In this document: positions 8,619 through 20,956 of the stretch, one piece after another | Layout: each line of letters begins with the position of its first letter | Numbering within the stretch: position 1 is the stretch's first letter | Assembly (NCBI RefSeq): GCF_009755665.1 | Contig: NZ_CP046622.1 | Span: 4,951,001-5,015,000, forward strand | DNA from: Variovorax paradoxus | Lineage (GTDB): Bacteria; Pseudomonadota; Gammaproteobacteria; Burkholderiales; Burkholderiaceae_C | Direction: 5' to 3' | Length of the DNA stretch: 64,000 nt | The notes under the pieces: generated by a model | The model's database searches: none | What the model was told of the DNA's origin: nothing | Seen by the model: the letters and a program-made list of their open reading frames with translations, nothing else | Position numbers and translations under genes: made by a program

Positions 8619-8662
8619 GCAACGCCCACATCGACCCGAAGCGCAAGAAAGCTGTGCCATGA

Positions 8663-10288
8663 CTACATCCGGAAAATGCCGAACTTCGGCTCCGGAATCG
8701 GAGCATTGCGCGCAGCAGCAAGCCCCAGCGCCAGCACCCGCCGCGTATCCGCCGGATCGATGATTCCGTCGTCCCACAGCCGCGCTGTTGCGTAATACGG
8801 GTGGCCCTGGTCTTCGTACTGCTGGCGAATCGGCGCCTTGAAGGCTTCTTCCTCTTCCTTGCTCCAGCTGCCGCCCTTCAACTCGATGCCGTCGCGCTTC
8901 ACCGTGGCCAGCACGCTCGCGGCCTGCTCGCCGCCCATCACGCTGATGCGCGCGTTGGGCCACATCCAGAGAAAGCGCGGGCTGTAGGCGCGGCCGCACA
9001 TGCCGTAGTTGCCGGCGCCGAAGCTGCCGCCGATGATGATGGTGAACTTGGGCACGTTGGCCGTGGCCACTGCCGTCACCATCTTGGCGCCATGGCGCGC
9101 TATGCCTTCGTTCTCGTATTTGCGCCCCACCATGAAGCCCGTGATGTTCTGCAAAAACACCAGCGGAATCTTGCGCTGGCAGCACAGCTCGATGAAGTGC
9201 GCGCCCTTTTGCGCCGACTCGCTGAACAGAATGCCGTTGTTGGCGACGATGCCGACAGGCATGCCCTCGATCTCGGCAAACCCGCACACCAGCGTGGCGC
9301 CGAAGCGGGCCTTGAACTCGTGGAACTCGCTGCCGTCCACGATGCGCGCGATGATCTCGCGCACGTCGAAGGGCTTGCGGGTATCGGTGGGAATCACGCC
9401 GTAGAGCTCTTCGCGCGGAAATGCGGGTTCGCGTACGGCGGCCTTCTCGTCGCCTTCAGTGGCCGTTTTCGCGTTGAGGTTGGCCACCGCCGAGCGCGCA
9501 AGCGCCAGCGCGTGCAGGTCGTTCTGCGCCAGGTGGTCGACCACGCCCGACAGCCGCGTGTGCACGTCGCCGCCGCCCAGGTCTTCGGCCGTGACAACCT
9601 CGCCCGTGGCTGCCTTCACGAGCGGCGGGCCGCCCAGGAAGATGGTGCCCTGGTTCTTCACGATGATCGACTCGTCGCTCATCGCCGGCACGTAGGCCCC
9701 GCCCGCCGTGCATGAGCCCATGACCACCGCAATCTGCGGAATGCCCTGGGCGCTCATGTTGGCCTGGTTGTAGAAGATGCGGCCGAAGTGGTCGCGGTCG
9801 GGAAACACCTCATCCTGGTTCGGCAGGTTGGCGCCGCCCGAATCGACCAGGTAGATGCAGGGCAGACGGTTCTGTTCGGCGATTTCCTGCGCACGCAAGT
9901 GCTTCTTCACCGTCATCGGGTAGTAGGTGCCGCCCTTCACCGTCGCGTCGTTGCAGACGATCATGCAGTCGACGCCGTTCACGCGGCCGATGCCTGCGAT
10001 AAGGCCGGCACCGGGAGCCGATTCAGTCCCCTTGGCGTCTAGGTACATCGCATGCGCCGCGAGCGGTGCGATTTCCAGGAACGGGGTGCCGGGGTCGAGC
10101 AGCTCGGCGACGCGGTCGCGCGGCAGCAGCTTGCCGCGTGCGGTGTGCTTGGCGCGCGCGGCCTCGCCGCCGCCCTGCTCCACTTTTGCGAACTGCTTGT
10201 GCAGGTCATCCACCAATGCGCGCATCGCCGCGGCGTTGGCCTGGAAGTCGGCCGAGCGCGCATTCAATTTCGTTTCGAGTTTGCTCAT
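8663..10288 (-). CDS. liuB: Methylcrotonyl-CoA carboxylase carboxyltransferase (beta) subunit
   Basis: 541 residues from the ATG at 10288 ([15 protein letters not shown]). The carboxyltransferase domains show [51 protein letters not shown] and [15 protein letters not shown], all typical of MCC beta. The frame is open well upstream, antisense-like within the ligase gene, but the family N-terminus and the 4-bp ATGA overlap with the ligase stop fix the start. It pairs with LiuD, 1.8 kb downstream. Codon use matches its neighbours. Confidence 0.94.
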   Translation of the reverse strand: MSKLETKLNARSADFQANAAAMRALVDDLHKQFAKVEQGGGEAARAKHTARGKLLPRDRVAELLDPGTPFLEIAPLAAHAMYLDAKGTESAPGAGLIAGIGRVNGVDCMIVCNDATVKGGTYYPMTVKKHLRAQEIAEQNRLPCIYLVDSGGANLPNQDEVFPDRDHFGRIFYNQANMSAQGIPQIAVVMGSCTAGGAYVPAMSDESIIVKNQGTIFLGGPPLVKAATGEVVTAEDLGGGDVHTRLSGVVDHLAQNDLHALALARSAVANLNAKTATEGDEKAAVREPAFPREELYGVIPTDTRKPFDVREIIARIVDGSEFHEFKARFGATLVCGFAEIEGMPVGIVANNGILFSESAQKGAHFIELCCQRKIPLVFLQNITGFMVGRKYENEGIARHGAKMVTAVATANVPKFTIIIGGSFGAGNYGMCGRAYSPRFLWMWPNARISVMGGEQAASVLATVKRDGIELKGGSWSKEEEEAFKAPIRQQYEDQGHPYYATARLWDDGIIDPADTRRVLALGLAAARNAPIPEPKFGIFRM

Positions 10289-11967
10289 GCTGTCTTTTCT
10301 TGCGTGAGACCGAGCTGCTCGGTCATGGCTTCGCGGATCTTGAATTTCTGGATCTTGCCGGTCACCGTCATCGGAAACTCGGTGACGAACTGGATGTACT
10401 TCGGCACCTTGTAGTGCGCGATCTGTCCCTTGCAGAACTCTCGGATCTCGGTGTCGGTTGCGCTCTGGCCGGGCTTGACGATGATCCAGGCGCAGAGTTC
10501 TTCGCCGTACTTCTTGTCGGGCAGCCCGACCACCTGCACGTCCTGCACCTTCGGGTGGCGGTACAGAAACTCCTCGATCTCGCGCGGGTAGATGTTCTCG
10601 CCGCCGCGGATCACCAGGTCCTTGATGCGGCCGACGATGTTGACGTAGCCCTCGGCGTCCATGGTGGCCAGGTCGCCGGTGTGCATCCAGTGCTCGGCGT
10701 CGATGGCCTCGCGGGTCTTGGGCTCGTCTTCCCAGTAGCCGTGCATCACCGAGTAGCCGCGCGTGCACAGCTCGCCCGATTGGCCGGTCGGCACGATGGT
10801 GCCGGTTTCGGGGTCGACGATCTTCACTTCGATGTGCGGCTGCACGGTGCCCACGGTCGACACGCGCTTGTCCAGCGGCGTGTCGGTGCTGCTCTGGCAG
10901 CTCACCGGGCTGGTTTCGGTCATGCCGTAGGCGATGGTGATTTCGCTCAGGTGCATTTCGTTCACCACGCGCTTCATCACCTCGATGGGGCACGGCGAGC
11001 CGGCCATGATGCCGGTGCGCAGCGTGGAAAGGTCGAACTCCTTGAAGCGCGGATGGTCGAGCTCGGCAATGAACATCGTGGGCACGCCGTGCAGCCCGGT
11101 GCACTTCTCGGCCTGCACGGTCTCGAGCACCGTGAGCGGATCGAAGCCGTCGTTCGGATACACGATGGCCGAGCCGTGCGTGAGGCAGGCCAGGTTGCCG
11201 AGCACCATGCCAAAGCAGTGATACAGCGGCACCGGGATGCACAGCTTGTCGGCAGGCGAGAGCTTCATGCACTCGCCGATGAAAAAGCCGTTGTTCAGGA
11301 TGTTGCGGTGCGTGAGCGTTGCGCCCTTGGGAAAGCCCGTGGTGCCGCTGGTGAACTGGATGTTGATCGGGTCGGTAGCTTTCAGCGTCTTCTGCACCTC
11401 GGCCACGCGCGGGTCGGCTGCATTGCCGCCTGCCAGCAACTTGCTGAAGCGCTGCATGCCGGGCGCTTCGGCATCGGCTGCCGCGTTGCCGTCGATCCAG
11501 AAGGTGTGCTGCAGCTGCGGCAGGCGCTTGGGGCCCAGCTCACGCAGCATGCCGAGGTAGTCGCTGGTCTTGAACCGCGCCATGGTCACCAGCACCTTGC
11601 AGCCGACCTTGTTGAGCGCGTACTCGAGCTCTGAAGTGCGGTAGGCCGGGTTGATGTTGACGAGGATCAGGCCGGCCTTTGCGGTGGCGATCTGCATCAG
11701 CACCCAGGGTGCATTGTTGTGCGACCAGATGCCCACCCGGTCGCCTGCGGCGAGGCCCAGGTTCAGCAGCGCGCTCGCCAGCTTGTCGGATTCAGCTTGC
11801 AGCTCGCGGTAGGTGAAGCGCTTGCCTTCGTGGCGGCTGATGAGGGCTTCACGGTCGGGTTGCCTTGCGACCATGTCGTCGAAGAAGTCGCCGATGGTTT
11901 GTTCGATGAGGGGAACGTCGGTGGCGCCCTTGCCGTAGCTCTCGGTCAACGCAGCAGTCATGCTCAT
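10285..11967 (-). CDS. AMP-forming acyl-CoA synthetase of the liu operon
   Basis: 560 residues. Adenylation motifs: [17 protein letters not shown] (P-loop A3), [10 protein letters not shown] (A5), [18 protein letters not shown] (A7/A8), and a C-terminal Lys in [13 protein letters not shown] (A10). It activates a carboxylic acid to its CoA thioester. Its position between liuA and liuB suggests isovalerate or another short branched acid, which would let the pathway start from free acid; that is inference. Its stop overlaps the liuB start (ATGA). HMG-CoA lyase (liuE), often present in such clusters, is absent from the window. Confidence 0.88.
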   Translation of the reverse strand: MSMTAALTESYGKGATDVPLIEQTIGDFFDDMVARQPDREALISRHEGKRFTYRELQAESDKLASALLNLGLAAGDRVGIWSHNNAPWVLMQIATAKAGLILVNINPAYRTSELEYALNKVGCKVLVTMARFKTSDYLGMLRELGPKRLPQLQHTFWIDGNAAADAEAPGMQRFSKLLAGGNAADPRVAEVQKTLKATDPINIQFTSGTTGFPKGATLTHRNILNNGFFIGECMKLSPADKLCIPVPLYHCFGMVLGNLACLTHGSAIVYPNDGFDPLTVLETVQAEKCTGLHGVPTMFIAELDHPRFKEFDLSTLRTGIMAGSPCPIEVMKRVVNEMHLSEITIAYGMTETSPVSCQSSTDTPLDKRVSTVGTVQPHIEVKIVDPETGTIVPTGQSGELCTRGYSVMHGYWEDEPKTREAIDAEHWMHTGDLATMDAEGYVNIVGRIKDLVIRGGENIYPREIEEFLYRHPKVQDVQVVGLPDKKYGEELCAWIIVKPGQSATDTEIREFCKGQIAHYKVPKYIQFVTEFPMTVTGKIQKFKIREAMTEQLGLTQEKTA

Positions 11968-11993
11968 GTCCTTCCTTGTCTCCGTCTGGTCTT

Positions 11994-12111
11994 GCTCCTT
12001 CCCCTACCGGGGGAAGGTTGGGATGGGGGCAAGCGGCGCTTGTTCGGCGCAGTGCTTCATCGAAGGCCGCCGGCCCCCACCCCTGCCCTCCCCCGGGAGG
12101 GGAGGGAGAAA
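11994..12111. repeat. Intergenic GC-rich repeat, family A copy 2
   Basis: Same conserved ends as 1071-1176, with a middle of different sequence and about 12 bp longer. It fills the gap between the liuA stop and the ligase start, so it lies inside the liu transcript. The hairpin-forming ends could serve as an RNA stability or attenuation element; that is inference. Confidence 0.75.
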
Positions 12112-12117
12112 TGCAGT

Positions 12118-13290
12118 TCAGGCAGTTTCCGCAAACAACTCGCGCCCAATCAACATCCTTCGGATCTCGCTCGTCCCCGCGCCAATCTCATACAGCTTGG
12201 CATCGCGCCACAGCCGCTCGACCGGAAATTCCTTGGTGTAGCCCACGCCGCCCAGCGCCTGGATTGCCTCGCCGGCCATCCATGTCGCCTTTTCGGCCGA
12301 GTAAAGAATGGCGCCGGCCGCGTCCTTGCGGAAGGTGCGCGCATGGTCGTTGCGGTCGCAGGCCTTGCCCACCGCGTACACATAGGCGCGCGTGGCCTGC
12401 CAGGTCGAATACATGTCCGCGAGCTTGCCCTGCATGAGCTGGAACTCGCCGATGCTCTGGCCGAACTGCTTGCGCTCGTGAATGAAGGGCAGCACCGCAT
12501 CCATGCACGCGGCCATGATGCCCAGCGGGCCGCCCGAGAGCACCGCGCGCTCGTAGTCGAGCCCGCTCATCAGCACCTTGGCGCCCATGCCTTCGCCGCC
12601 GAGCACGTTCTCTTCCGGCACTTCGCAGTTGTCGAAGAACAGCGGATAGGTGTTGGAGCCGCGCATGCCGAGCTTGTCGAGCTTGCTGCCGGCCGAAAAG
12701 CCCTTGAAGCTCTTCTCGACGATGAAGGCCGTCATGCCGCGTGCGCCCATCTCGGGTTCGGTCTTGGCGTAGATCACCAGCGTGTCGGCGTCGCCGCCAT
12801 TGGTGATCCACATCTTGCCGCCGTTCAGCACGTAGTAGCCGTTCTTCTTCTCGGCCTTGAGCTTCATGCTCACCACGTCGGAGCCGGCGTTGGGCTCGCT
12901 CATGGCCAGCGCACCCACATGCTCGCCGCTCACGAGCTTGGGCAGGTACTTCTTCTTCTGCGCGTCGCTGCCGTTGCGGTGGATCTGGTTCACGCACAGG
13001 TTGGAGTGCGCGCCGTAGGAGAGGCCCACAGAGGCCGAGGCACGCGAGACTTCTTCCATGGCCACGATGTGCGCCAGGTAGCCCAGCTCGGTGCCGCCGA
13101 ATTCTTCTTTCACGGTCATGCCGTGCAGGCCGAGTTCGCCGAGCTTTTGCCACAGGTCGTGCGGAAACAGGTTGTCGCGGTCGATGTCGGCGGCGCGGGG
13201 CGCGATTTCGTTCGCGGCAAAGTCCTGGATGGCGCTGCGCAGCGAGTCGATGTCCTCGCCCAGGTCGAAGTTCAGGCCGGGATCGTGCAT
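12118..13290 (-). CDS. liuA: Isovaleryl-CoA dehydrogenase
   Basis: 390 residues from the ATG at 13290, preceded by GAGGAG at 10 bp. Acyl-CoA dehydrogenase motifs: [20 protein letters not shown] (FAD/substrate loop), [19 protein letters not shown], and near the end [18 protein letters not shown]. The Glu at residue 247, in [14 protein letters not shown], matches the catalytic Glu254 region of human isovaleryl-CoA dehydrogenase, where other acyl-CoA dehydrogenases have none. It oxidises isovaleryl-CoA to 3-methylcrotonyl-CoA, the substrate of LiuB/LiuD. First gene of the operon, divergent from the araC-type gene. Confidence 0.94.
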   Translation of the reverse strand: MHDPGLNFDLGEDIDSLRSAIQDFAANEIAPRAADIDRDNLFPHDLWQKLGELGLHGMTVKEEFGGTELGYLAHIVAMEEVSRASASVGLSYGAHSNLCVNQIHRNGSDAQKKKYLPKLVSGEHVGALAMSEPNAGSDVVSMKLKAEKKNGYYVLNGGKMWITNGGDADTLVIYAKTEPEMGARGMTAFIVEKSFKGFSAGSKLDKLGMRGSNTYPLFFDNCEVPEENVLGGEGMGAKVLMSGLDYERAVLSGGPLGIMAACMDAVLPFIHERKQFGQSIGEFQLMQGKLADMYSTWQATRAYVYAVGKACDRNDHARTFRKDAAGAILYSAEKATWMAGEAIQALGGVGYTKEFPVERLWRDAKLYEIGAGTSEIRRMLIGRELFAETA

Positions 13291-13380
13291 GTGTCTTGTC
13301 TCCTCTGAGGGGGTCGGCGCGCAGGCGGTCCCACGCGGATTGGCGCTTGGAAGAACGCAGCTTACGCCTCGCCGCGCCGC

Positions 13381-13413
13381 AATTGGCGCCACAATGGTTG
13401 CAAATTGCGCCAC
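13381..13413. promoter_or_regulatory. Direct repeats, candidate AraC-type operator between liuA and its regulator
   Basis: AATTGGCGCCAC (13381-13392) and AATTGCGCCAC (13403-13413) are direct repeats 22 bp apart, about two helical turns, as AraC-family dimers usually require. They lie 18-50 bp before the regulator's ATG and 91-123 bp upstream of liuA, in the only divergent intergenic space of the cluster. Binding is inferred. Confidence 0.55.
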
Positions 13414-13430
13414 GTACCCCTCGCCCGACC

Positions 13431-14459
13431 ATGACCTCGCCCGCCTTCCTGAAACCCGCCCGAGCGGTCACGCCCATGGCCTTTGTGAGAGCCATCGTGA
13501 AGGGCTATGAGCGCTACGGCATCGACCCGGCGGAGGCCCTGAAAGCGGCACAGATCACGCCGCGCGAACTGGCGCGGCCGGGCGCGCGGGTCACGGCGGC
13601 GCAGTTCGAGGCGTTGTCGGAACATGCCATGCAGGAGCTGGACGACGAGGCGCTGGGCTGGTTCTCGCGGCGCCTGCCCTGGGGCAGCTACGGCATGCTG
13701 TGCCGCGCGTCGCTGAGCTCTCCCGACCTGGGCGTGGCCATCAAGCGCTGGTGCCGCCACCACCGGCTGCTGACCGAGGACATCGGTCTTGCGCTCGAGG
13801 TGACGGGTGGCGTGGCCACGCTGCGCATTGCCGAGAACCGCCCGCTCGACGAGGCGTTTCGCGAGTTCTGCCTGGTGACCAGCCTGCGCTTCATGCACGG
13901 CTACATGTGCTGGGCCATCGACTCGCGCATTTCACTGCGGAGCGCCACCTTTCCGTTCGCGGCGCCGCCGCACCGAGACGCCTACGCGCCGATGTTCACG
14001 CCAGAGGTACGCTTCGAAGCACCGCAGGCCACCATCAGCTTCGACGAGCGCTATCTCGCCCTGCCCCTGCAGCGTGACGAGCGGGCACTGCGCGCCATGC
14101 TCAAGCGTGCGCTGCCGCTCACCATCCTTCAGTACCGCCGCGACCGCCTGCTGGGGCAGCGGGTGCGCGAGCTGCTGCGTTCGCGCGCTGGCGAAGCCAC
14201 CACGGCGGAGGCGCTGGCCACGCTGCTGAACGTATCGGGCCGCACGCTGCACCGGCAGCTGCACGAAGAAGGGACATCGCTGCAGGTGCTGAAGAACGAA
14301 GTACGCCACGAGATGGCGGTGGAGCAGTTGCGCCGGACCAATCGGCCTATCAAGCAAGTGGCGCTGTCGGTGGGGTTTCGCAACGAGAAGAGTTTTTCGC
14401 GTGCGTTCCTGCAGTGGACCGGGCACGCGCCGCGTGACTTTCGGGCGCTGGGGTTGTAG
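13431..14459 (+). CDS. AraC-family regulator divergent from the liu operon
   Basis: 342 residues from the ATG at 13431. The N-terminal two thirds match the 'arabinose-binding' domain of the OruR/ArgR type ([20 protein letters not shown]). The C-terminal HTH pair runs from about residue 240: [20 protein letters not shown], then [20 protein letters not shown]. Its divergent position and the direct repeats between the genes suggest it controls liuABCD and itself, possibly in place of a LiuR circuit. The inducer is unknown. Confidence 0.9.
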   Translation: MTSPAFLKPARAVTPMAFVRAIVKGYERYGIDPAEALKAAQITPRELARPGARVTAAQFEALSEHAMQELDDEALGWFSRRLPWGSYGMLCRASLSSPDLGVAIKRWCRHHRLLTEDIGLALEVTGGVATLRIAENRPLDEAFREFCLVTSLRFMHGYMCWAIDSRISLRSATFPFAAPPHRDAYAPMFTPEVRFEAPQATISFDERYLALPLQRDERALRAMLKRALPLTILQYRRDRLLGQRVRELLRSRAGEATTAEALATLLNVSGRTLHRQLHEEGTSLQVLKNEVRHEMAVEQLRRTNRPIKQVALSVGFRNEKSFSRAFLQWTGHAPRDFRALGL

Positions 14460-14493
14460 GTTTTCTTGCCGCTGTCGGGGACTTTTCAGGGCT

Positions 14494-14745
14494 TGTGCAA
14501 AGGCCACCGGGTACTCCCCTCCGCGAATGTCCCCCGCCTTCGGCTCCTCCTTTATTTCGCTGCGGGGAGCACCCGATGCCCTGTGCACCGGGGCACGCTG
14601 CTGGTGTACCGCTGATCAACCACCGCTCTTTGCAACGCGCCCGTCGATGGGGTGCCTTGCGCAGCGAAATAAAGGAGGAGGGGCGCAGCCCCGGGGGACA
14701 TTCGCGGAGCAAGGTACCCCGTCGGCGGGTGCGCCGCCCTGAAAG
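14494..14745. repeat. Long palindromic intergenic repeat, family B copy 2
   Basis: 252 bp, collinear with 8366-8618 and differing mainly in the loop and in short tracts (GTCCCCCGCCTTCGGC against GTCCCCCGGGGCTGCG). It has the same two inverted arms of about 70 bp. It fills most of the 312-bp gap between the araC-type gene and the thioredoxin-like gene, which converge, so it could act as a bidirectional terminator there. I see no gene in the gap. Confidence 0.85.
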
Positions 14746-14771
14746 AACCAGCGCTAAAAAACCCCGAGCAA

Positions 14772-15098
14772 TCACCCCGGCTGAGCAATCAAAGCCAGCG
14801 CATCCGAAATCGACTGGCTGTCTTCCGGCCGCACCAGCTTCGCGACTTCCTTGCCGTCCCGCATGAACACCAGCGTGGGCCACAGCCGCACGTTGAACGA
14901 GCGCCCCAAGGGACGACCGCTGCCATCTTCGACCTTGATGCGCGGGATGTCGGGGTACTTGGCAAAAGCCTCTGCGATATTGGGCTGCGCGGCCTTGCAG
15001 ATGCCGCACCAATTGGTACCGAACTCGACCACCGCGGGGCCTTTCAGGGCATCGATTTCGGCGCGGGCCGGTTGCTCGGTCTTGTATTCGGAAGTCAT
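14772..15098 (-). CDS. Thioredoxin-fold protein
   Basis: 108 residues from the ATG at 15098, with AGGAG 10 bp upstream; an ATG 12 codons earlier lacks a good ribosome site. The active site is WCGIC (Cys31, Cys34). cis-Pro is seen in LWPTLVFMRDG. The length equals a single thioredoxin domain without a signal peptide, so it is a cytoplasmic thiol-disulfide protein. The WCGIC centre differs from the WCGPC of housekeeping thioredoxin, which suggests a specialised partner. Confidence 0.9.
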   Translation of the reverse strand: MTSEYKTEQPARAEIDALKGPAVVEFGTNWCGICKAAQPNIAEAFAKYPDIPRIKVEDGSGRPLGRSFNVRLWPTLVFMRDGKEVAKLVRPEDSQSISDALALIAQPG

Positions 15099-15191
15099 GA
15101 CGATCTGGCTCCTTTCTTGGCTTGCTTGGTCCATTGCACCAAAATTTTTCGGGCTTGTTTGCGGCAGGGGCTTGGGTTAGCCGGCTGGTTT

Positions 15192-15884
15192 TCAGGCAGG
15201 CTGCATGCCATGCGCCGCAAGCAGCGCCGGCAGTTCCCGCATGTCGCTGAACACCTGCAGCGCGCCCACACTGCGCAGCGCCTCGGGCCCGCTGTGGCCT
15301 GATTCGCCGGTGCTGTAGCCGAACACCGTGGCGCCTGCGGCCACACCGGCCATGGCGCCCGTCACGGTGTCTTCGACCACTGCGCAGCGTTTCGGATCGA
15401 CGCCCAGAGCCTCGGCGGCGGCAAGGTACACATCGGGGTGCGGCTTGGAGCGCGGCGTCTCGTGGCCGCTGAAGATGCGGCCCTGGAAGCAATCCAGCAG
15501 GCCCACCTTCGCCAGTTGGAGCTCGACCTTGTGGCGGTCGGCACCCGACGCGCAGGCGATGCGGCCCTTGAGCCTTCCATGAATTTCACGGATGGCGGCG
15601 GGGGCGTGGGGAATGGCCGTCAGTTCGCGTTCGAGGGCTTCGTTGCGGCGGGCCCTGAATGCCCTGAGCCACTCCTCGGTGATCCTGACGCCGGTCTTGG
15701 ATTCGATGAGATCGGTCTCGTCCTTCACGGCCTTGCCGGTGAAGGTGTTCATCGACTCTTCGGTGGTGAGATGCCAACCGAGTTCGCCGAGCATTTCGGC
15801 AAGCACGCGATTGGTGATGGGTTCGGAGTCGACGAGAACGCCGTCGCAGTCGAAGAGGACTGCGGCGAAGGGAAATGGGGTCAT
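15192..15884 (-). CDS. HAD-superfamily phosphatase, beta-phosphoglucomutase-like
   Basis: 230 residues. HAD motif I is LFDCDGVLVDSEP (two Asp), motif II CASGA, motif III Lys in RSKPHPDVYLAAAEALG, motif IV VVEDTVTGAMAGVAAG. The helical cap follows motif I, as in the phosphoglycolate phosphatase / beta-phosphoglucomutase subfamily. It hydrolyses a small phosphorylated metabolite in the cytoplasm; which one is not visible. It lies between the thioredoxin-like gene and thiC on the same strand. Confidence 0.88.
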   Translation of the reverse strand: MTPFPFAAVLFDCDGVLVDSEPITNRVLAEMLGELGWHLTTEESMNTFTGKAVKDETDLIESKTGVRITEEWLRAFRARRNEALERELTAIPHAPAAIREIHGRLKGRIACASGADRHKVELQLAKVGLLDCFQGRIFSGHETPRSKPHPDVYLAAAEALGVDPKRCAVVEDTVTGAMAGVAAGATVFGYSTGESGHSGPEALRSVGALQVFSDMRELPALLAAHGMQPA

Positions 15885-15939
15885 TGCGCTGAAGGGGTTT
15901 CGGGGAGAGCCCCCATGGTAGCAACGACCCCGGGCGCGC

Positions 15940-18045
<2,106 letters not shown>

Positions 18046-18049
<4 letters not shown>

Positions 18050-18474
18050 CCAGGAGTCTGCAAGTCGCCTTCGAGGTAGAACCAGCGATCGTCCTCACGC
18101 ACGAAGCGGCTGCGCTCGTGCAGCCGCGTGGCAGTGCCGGTGCTGCTGCGCTGCCGGGCGACGAATTCGACCTCGGCATGGTCGGCGTCGAGCACCGAGC
18201 GCGAGCGGATGTCCAGCCCCAGCCATTTCACGCCGGGCTCGAACTCGATCGAGGCCGGCCGCTTCGATGCATGCCAGGTGGCAAGCAGGTAAGGCCCGCG
18301 TTCCAGTACGAAGGCGGTATAGCGCGACCGCATCAGCGATTCGGCGTCGGGCGCGGGCGCGCCCTCGAAGTCCTCGAGGTAGCGGCCGCAGCACAGGGCA
18401 TAGCCGATGGGCTTGTCTCGACGGTCCGTGCGGCCGCAGGGGCAGGGTCCGGTGGTGGGAACAGTGGCGCTCAT
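18046..18474 (-). CDS. YchJ-family SEC-C motif protein
   Basis: 142 residues from the ATG at 18474. The N-terminal zinc-type SEC-C motif reads CPCG....ALCCGRYL. It is followed by the YchJ domain (LMRSRYTAFVLERGPYLLATW) to the C-terminus. The family is widespread and of unknown role; the NTF2-like fold and metal motif suggest a binding protein. It is divergent from the luxR-type gene. The thiC promoter overlaps its stop codon. Confidence 0.87.
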
Positions 18475-18608
18475 GAAGGCCTCTATTGGAACACCTCGCG
18501 GCCCCGCTCCCGATGGGGCAACCCCGGGGCGTCTCCGGAGATCCACCCTTGGCTCAGTGCTTGCTAGACGTTAGCCTTACTTCTGCACACGAAAAGAGCG
18601 AGGCGGCG

Positions 18609-19343
18609 ATGTACCTGACAGGCTCCGAACAGCAGGCGCTGCGTGGCGTTTTCACGCTGCTGGCGGAAGACCGAGGCGAAGGCGACATTCGCGAGCGCCT
18701 CGGCCGGGCGCTGCTCGACTTGCTGCATGCGGACCAGTTCGCATCCTTCGTCTGGAATGCCGAAAGCGGCCGATTCGACAGCCGCGTGGCCCTGAACATG
18801 GACCCCGCCAACCTGGACCGCTACGGCGAATGGCACCAGCACCACGACCCGATCACCTTCGTGCTGCAGTCGCATCGCCGCGCCACGCGCGTGACCGACG
18901 TGATGCCGCAGCGAAAACTGATGCGCACGGAATTCTTCACCGACTTTCTCTCGCGCGACGGATTGCACTGGGGCATGAACCTGCATGCGTTCGAGGGCAA
19001 CCGGGCGCTGGGCGACCTGCGCATCTGGCGGCGCAAGGGCCGCGGCGATTTCGGCGATCATGAAAAGGCGCTGCTCGACCTGATCGAGCCCGCATTCATC
19101 GGTGCGCTGCAGCGTGCGCAGCGCAAAGCGGCTGCCGCGCAAATGCCCGCCGAAGCGCCGTGGAATGCCCTGAGTGCGCGAGAGCAGGAGGTCGCGCGGG
19201 CCGTCTGCGAAGGCCTGACCGACAAGGAGATCGCACGCCGGATGGCGGTGAGCGTGCCGACGGTGCGCACCTACCTGCGGCGCATCTTCGACAAGCTCGG
19301 CATCGAGCGCCGCTCGGCGCTGGCCGGTTGGGTCCAGCGCTGA
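18609..19343 (+). CDS. LuxR-family transcriptional regulator
   Basis: 244 residues from the ATG at 18609. Residues 1-170 form a sensor-like region without a recognisable receiver Asp motif. The C-terminal GerE/LuxR HTH is clear: LSAREQEVARAVCEGLTDKE, then IARRMAVSVPTVRTYLRRIF. There is no luxI-type synthase in the window, so a quorum-sensing role is not supported. An open frame extends upstream to 18486, but the family-like text begins at the chosen ATG. Confidence 0.88.
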   Translation: MYLTGSEQQALRGVFTLLAEDRGEGDIRERLGRALLDLLHADQFASFVWNAESGRFDSRVALNMDPANLDRYGEWHQHHDPITFVLQSHRRATRVTDVMPQRKLMRTEFFTDFLSRDGLHWGMNLHAFEGNRALGDLRIWRRKGRGDFGDHEKALLDLIEPAFIGALQRAQRKAAAAQMPAEAPWNALSAREQEVARAVCEGLTDKEIARRMAVSVPTVRTYLRRIFDKLGIERRSALAGWVQR

Positions 19344-19359
19344 TACGGCGGAAAGCGCC

Positions 19360-20868
19360 CTACTTCGTCTTCGAAGCCGGCAGGCGGCCCAGCACGTTTT
19401 CCACCGCAAGGCCCACGGCAAGCAGCTTGCGATCGCTGCCGGCGGGTCCGTCGAGTTCCAACCCAACAGGCAGGCCGCTCTCCGCGCCAAGACCCGATGG
19501 CAGCTGCACGCCCGGAATGCCGGCGTTGCTGCCCGGATCGGTGTTCTGGATCAGCGCGCCGAAGTTCTCGGGGCTGCTGGCTTCAGGTGCAGCCAGCGGC
19601 GCCACGCGCGGCACGGTAGCGAACACCAACGCGTCGAGACGGTGCTGCGCGAAGGTGTCGCGATAGAGCTTCTGCAATGCGGGCCGCGCGGCATGCATCG
19701 CGTTGTCGTAGGCCGGCTTGGCGTCGACCGTGCCATTCGGCGCGGGCAGCTTGCGTGGGACCACGAAGGCCTCGAAGGTGCCCTTGACGTCCGGGCTCGC
19801 AATGCCGGCCGTCAGCTGCGCGATGTCGATGCCGGTGCGGTATTTCGCGAGGTACGCGACCATGTCGTCGTGCGCCTCATAGAGCGCGACCGGAAAGCCG
19901 ATGGCGCCATTGAGTTCCATGAGCTTGGGCATCTCCACGTCGACCAGCGTGACGCCTGCCTCGCGCAGCTTGGCCAGCGCTGCATCGGTCGCGCCGCGCG
20001 TGTCGGCGTCGAGGTTGGCGTAGAAAGCCGGCACCACGCCGAGCCGCACGCGCTTCAGATCGGCAGGCTTCAGCGGGGCGCCGCCTGCAATCACGCGGTC
20101 GAGCAGCGCAACGTCGGCGATCGACTGCGCCATCGGCCCGGCGGTGTCGCGGGTGTGGGAGATCGGTGCAATGCCGCGCTGCGAGTAGCGGCCCATGCTG
20201 GGGCGCAGCGAAGCGCAGCCGTTGAATGCGCACGGAATGCGCACCGAGCCGCCCGTGTCGGTGCCCAGTGCCGCCGGCGCCATGCGCGCGCCGAGTGCCG
20301 CGCCATTTCCCGACGACGAACCGCCCGCCACGCGGCTGGCGTTGTAGGCATTGCGCACGCCCACCTCGGCGCCGGTCTGGAATGCGGGGTTGTAGCCCGA
20401 TACGCCGAAGGCCAGTTCGTGCATGTTCGTCTTGCCGAGAATGATGGCACCTGCCCCGCGCAGCTTCGCGACCACCGGCGCATCGGCTGCGGGCACAAAG
20501 CCCTTGAGCGCCGGGGAGCCGGCCGTGGCGGGCAGGCCCTGCACCTGGATGTTGTCCTTGATGACCACCGGCAGCCCGGCCAGCGGCTTGCAGGCGCCGC
20601 CGCGCTTGCGCGTGGCATCGGCGGCGCGCGCCGCCTTCAGCGCGCCGGCCTCGTCAAGCGTGATGAAGGCGTTGAGGTTTGCATTTTGCTTGGCCTGCGC
20701 GACGTAGACCGTTACGAGCTGCTCGCTGGTGAGGGTGCCGGCGCAGAGCTGCTGCACGGCATCGCCCGCGGTCAGCGTGCCGATGTCAACGGCGGCTGGC
20801 TGCGCCTGCGCGGATGCACCGAGGCACAGCAGGCTCGCGGCGAAGAAGAAGGGTTTGGAATTGGACAT
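19360..20868 (-). CDS. Secreted amidase (amidase signature family)
   Basis: 502 residues from the ATG at 20868. The signal peptide is about residues 1-22 (FFFAASLLCLGASAQAQ). The Ser-cisSer-Lys catalytic machinery is present: Lys in LPVVIKDNIQVQG, cis-Ser in GGSSSGNGAALGARM, and the nucleophile region GTDTGGSVRIPCAFNG. It is periplasmic, unlike GatA. The substrate is a carboxamide of unknown identity. It converges on the luxR-type gene, 16 bp away. Confidence 0.9.
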   Translation of the reverse strand: MSNSKPFFFAASLLCLGASAQAQPAAVDIGTLTAGDAVQQLCAGTLTSEQLVTVYVAQAKQNANLNAFITLDEAGALKAARAADATRKRGGACKPLAGLPVVIKDNIQVQGLPATAGSPALKGFVPAADAPVVAKLRGAGAIILGKTNMHELAFGVSGYNPAFQTGAEVGVRNAYNASRVAGGSSSGNGAALGARMAPAALGTDTGGSVRIPCAFNGCASLRPSMGRYSQRGIAPISHTRDTAGPMAQSIADVALLDRVIAGGAPLKPADLKRVRLGVVPAFYANLDADTRGATDAALAKLREAGVTLVDVEMPKLMELNGAIGFPVALYEAHDDMVAYLAKYRTGIDIAQLTAGIASPDVKGTFEAFVVPRKLPAPNGTVDAKPAYDNAMHAARPALQKLYRDTFAQHRLDALVFATVPRVAPLAAPEASSPENFGALIQNTDPGSNAGIPGVQLPSGLGAESGLPVGLELDGPAGSDRKLLAVGLAVENVLGRLPASKTK

Positions 20869-20956
20869 GGCAACGACCTTCGACGAAGAGACCGCCATGC
20901 TGCGCCAAGCGCGCCGCCCTGTCTGTCATCAAAACCGATGACACCGCATCCAGGCC

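Noticed and set aside
8318..8662. Small genes in the gap between liuB and liuC
   Set aside because: Frames here recur in the second repeat copy and as inverted forms, so they reflect the repeat, not protein coding.
10289..11272. In-frame upstream extension of liuB
   Set aside because: It lies inside the ligase gene, has no carboxyltransferase similarity, and the ATGA overlap gives a normal start.
1071..12111. CRISPR or tandem repeats from the family A and B copies
   Set aside because: Copies are few, kilobases apart, long and palindromic, with no spacer array or cas genes.
18609..19343. Quorum-sensing LuxR receptor
   Set aside because: No luxI-type gene nearby, and the N-terminal region shows no clear autoinducer-domain signature by eye.
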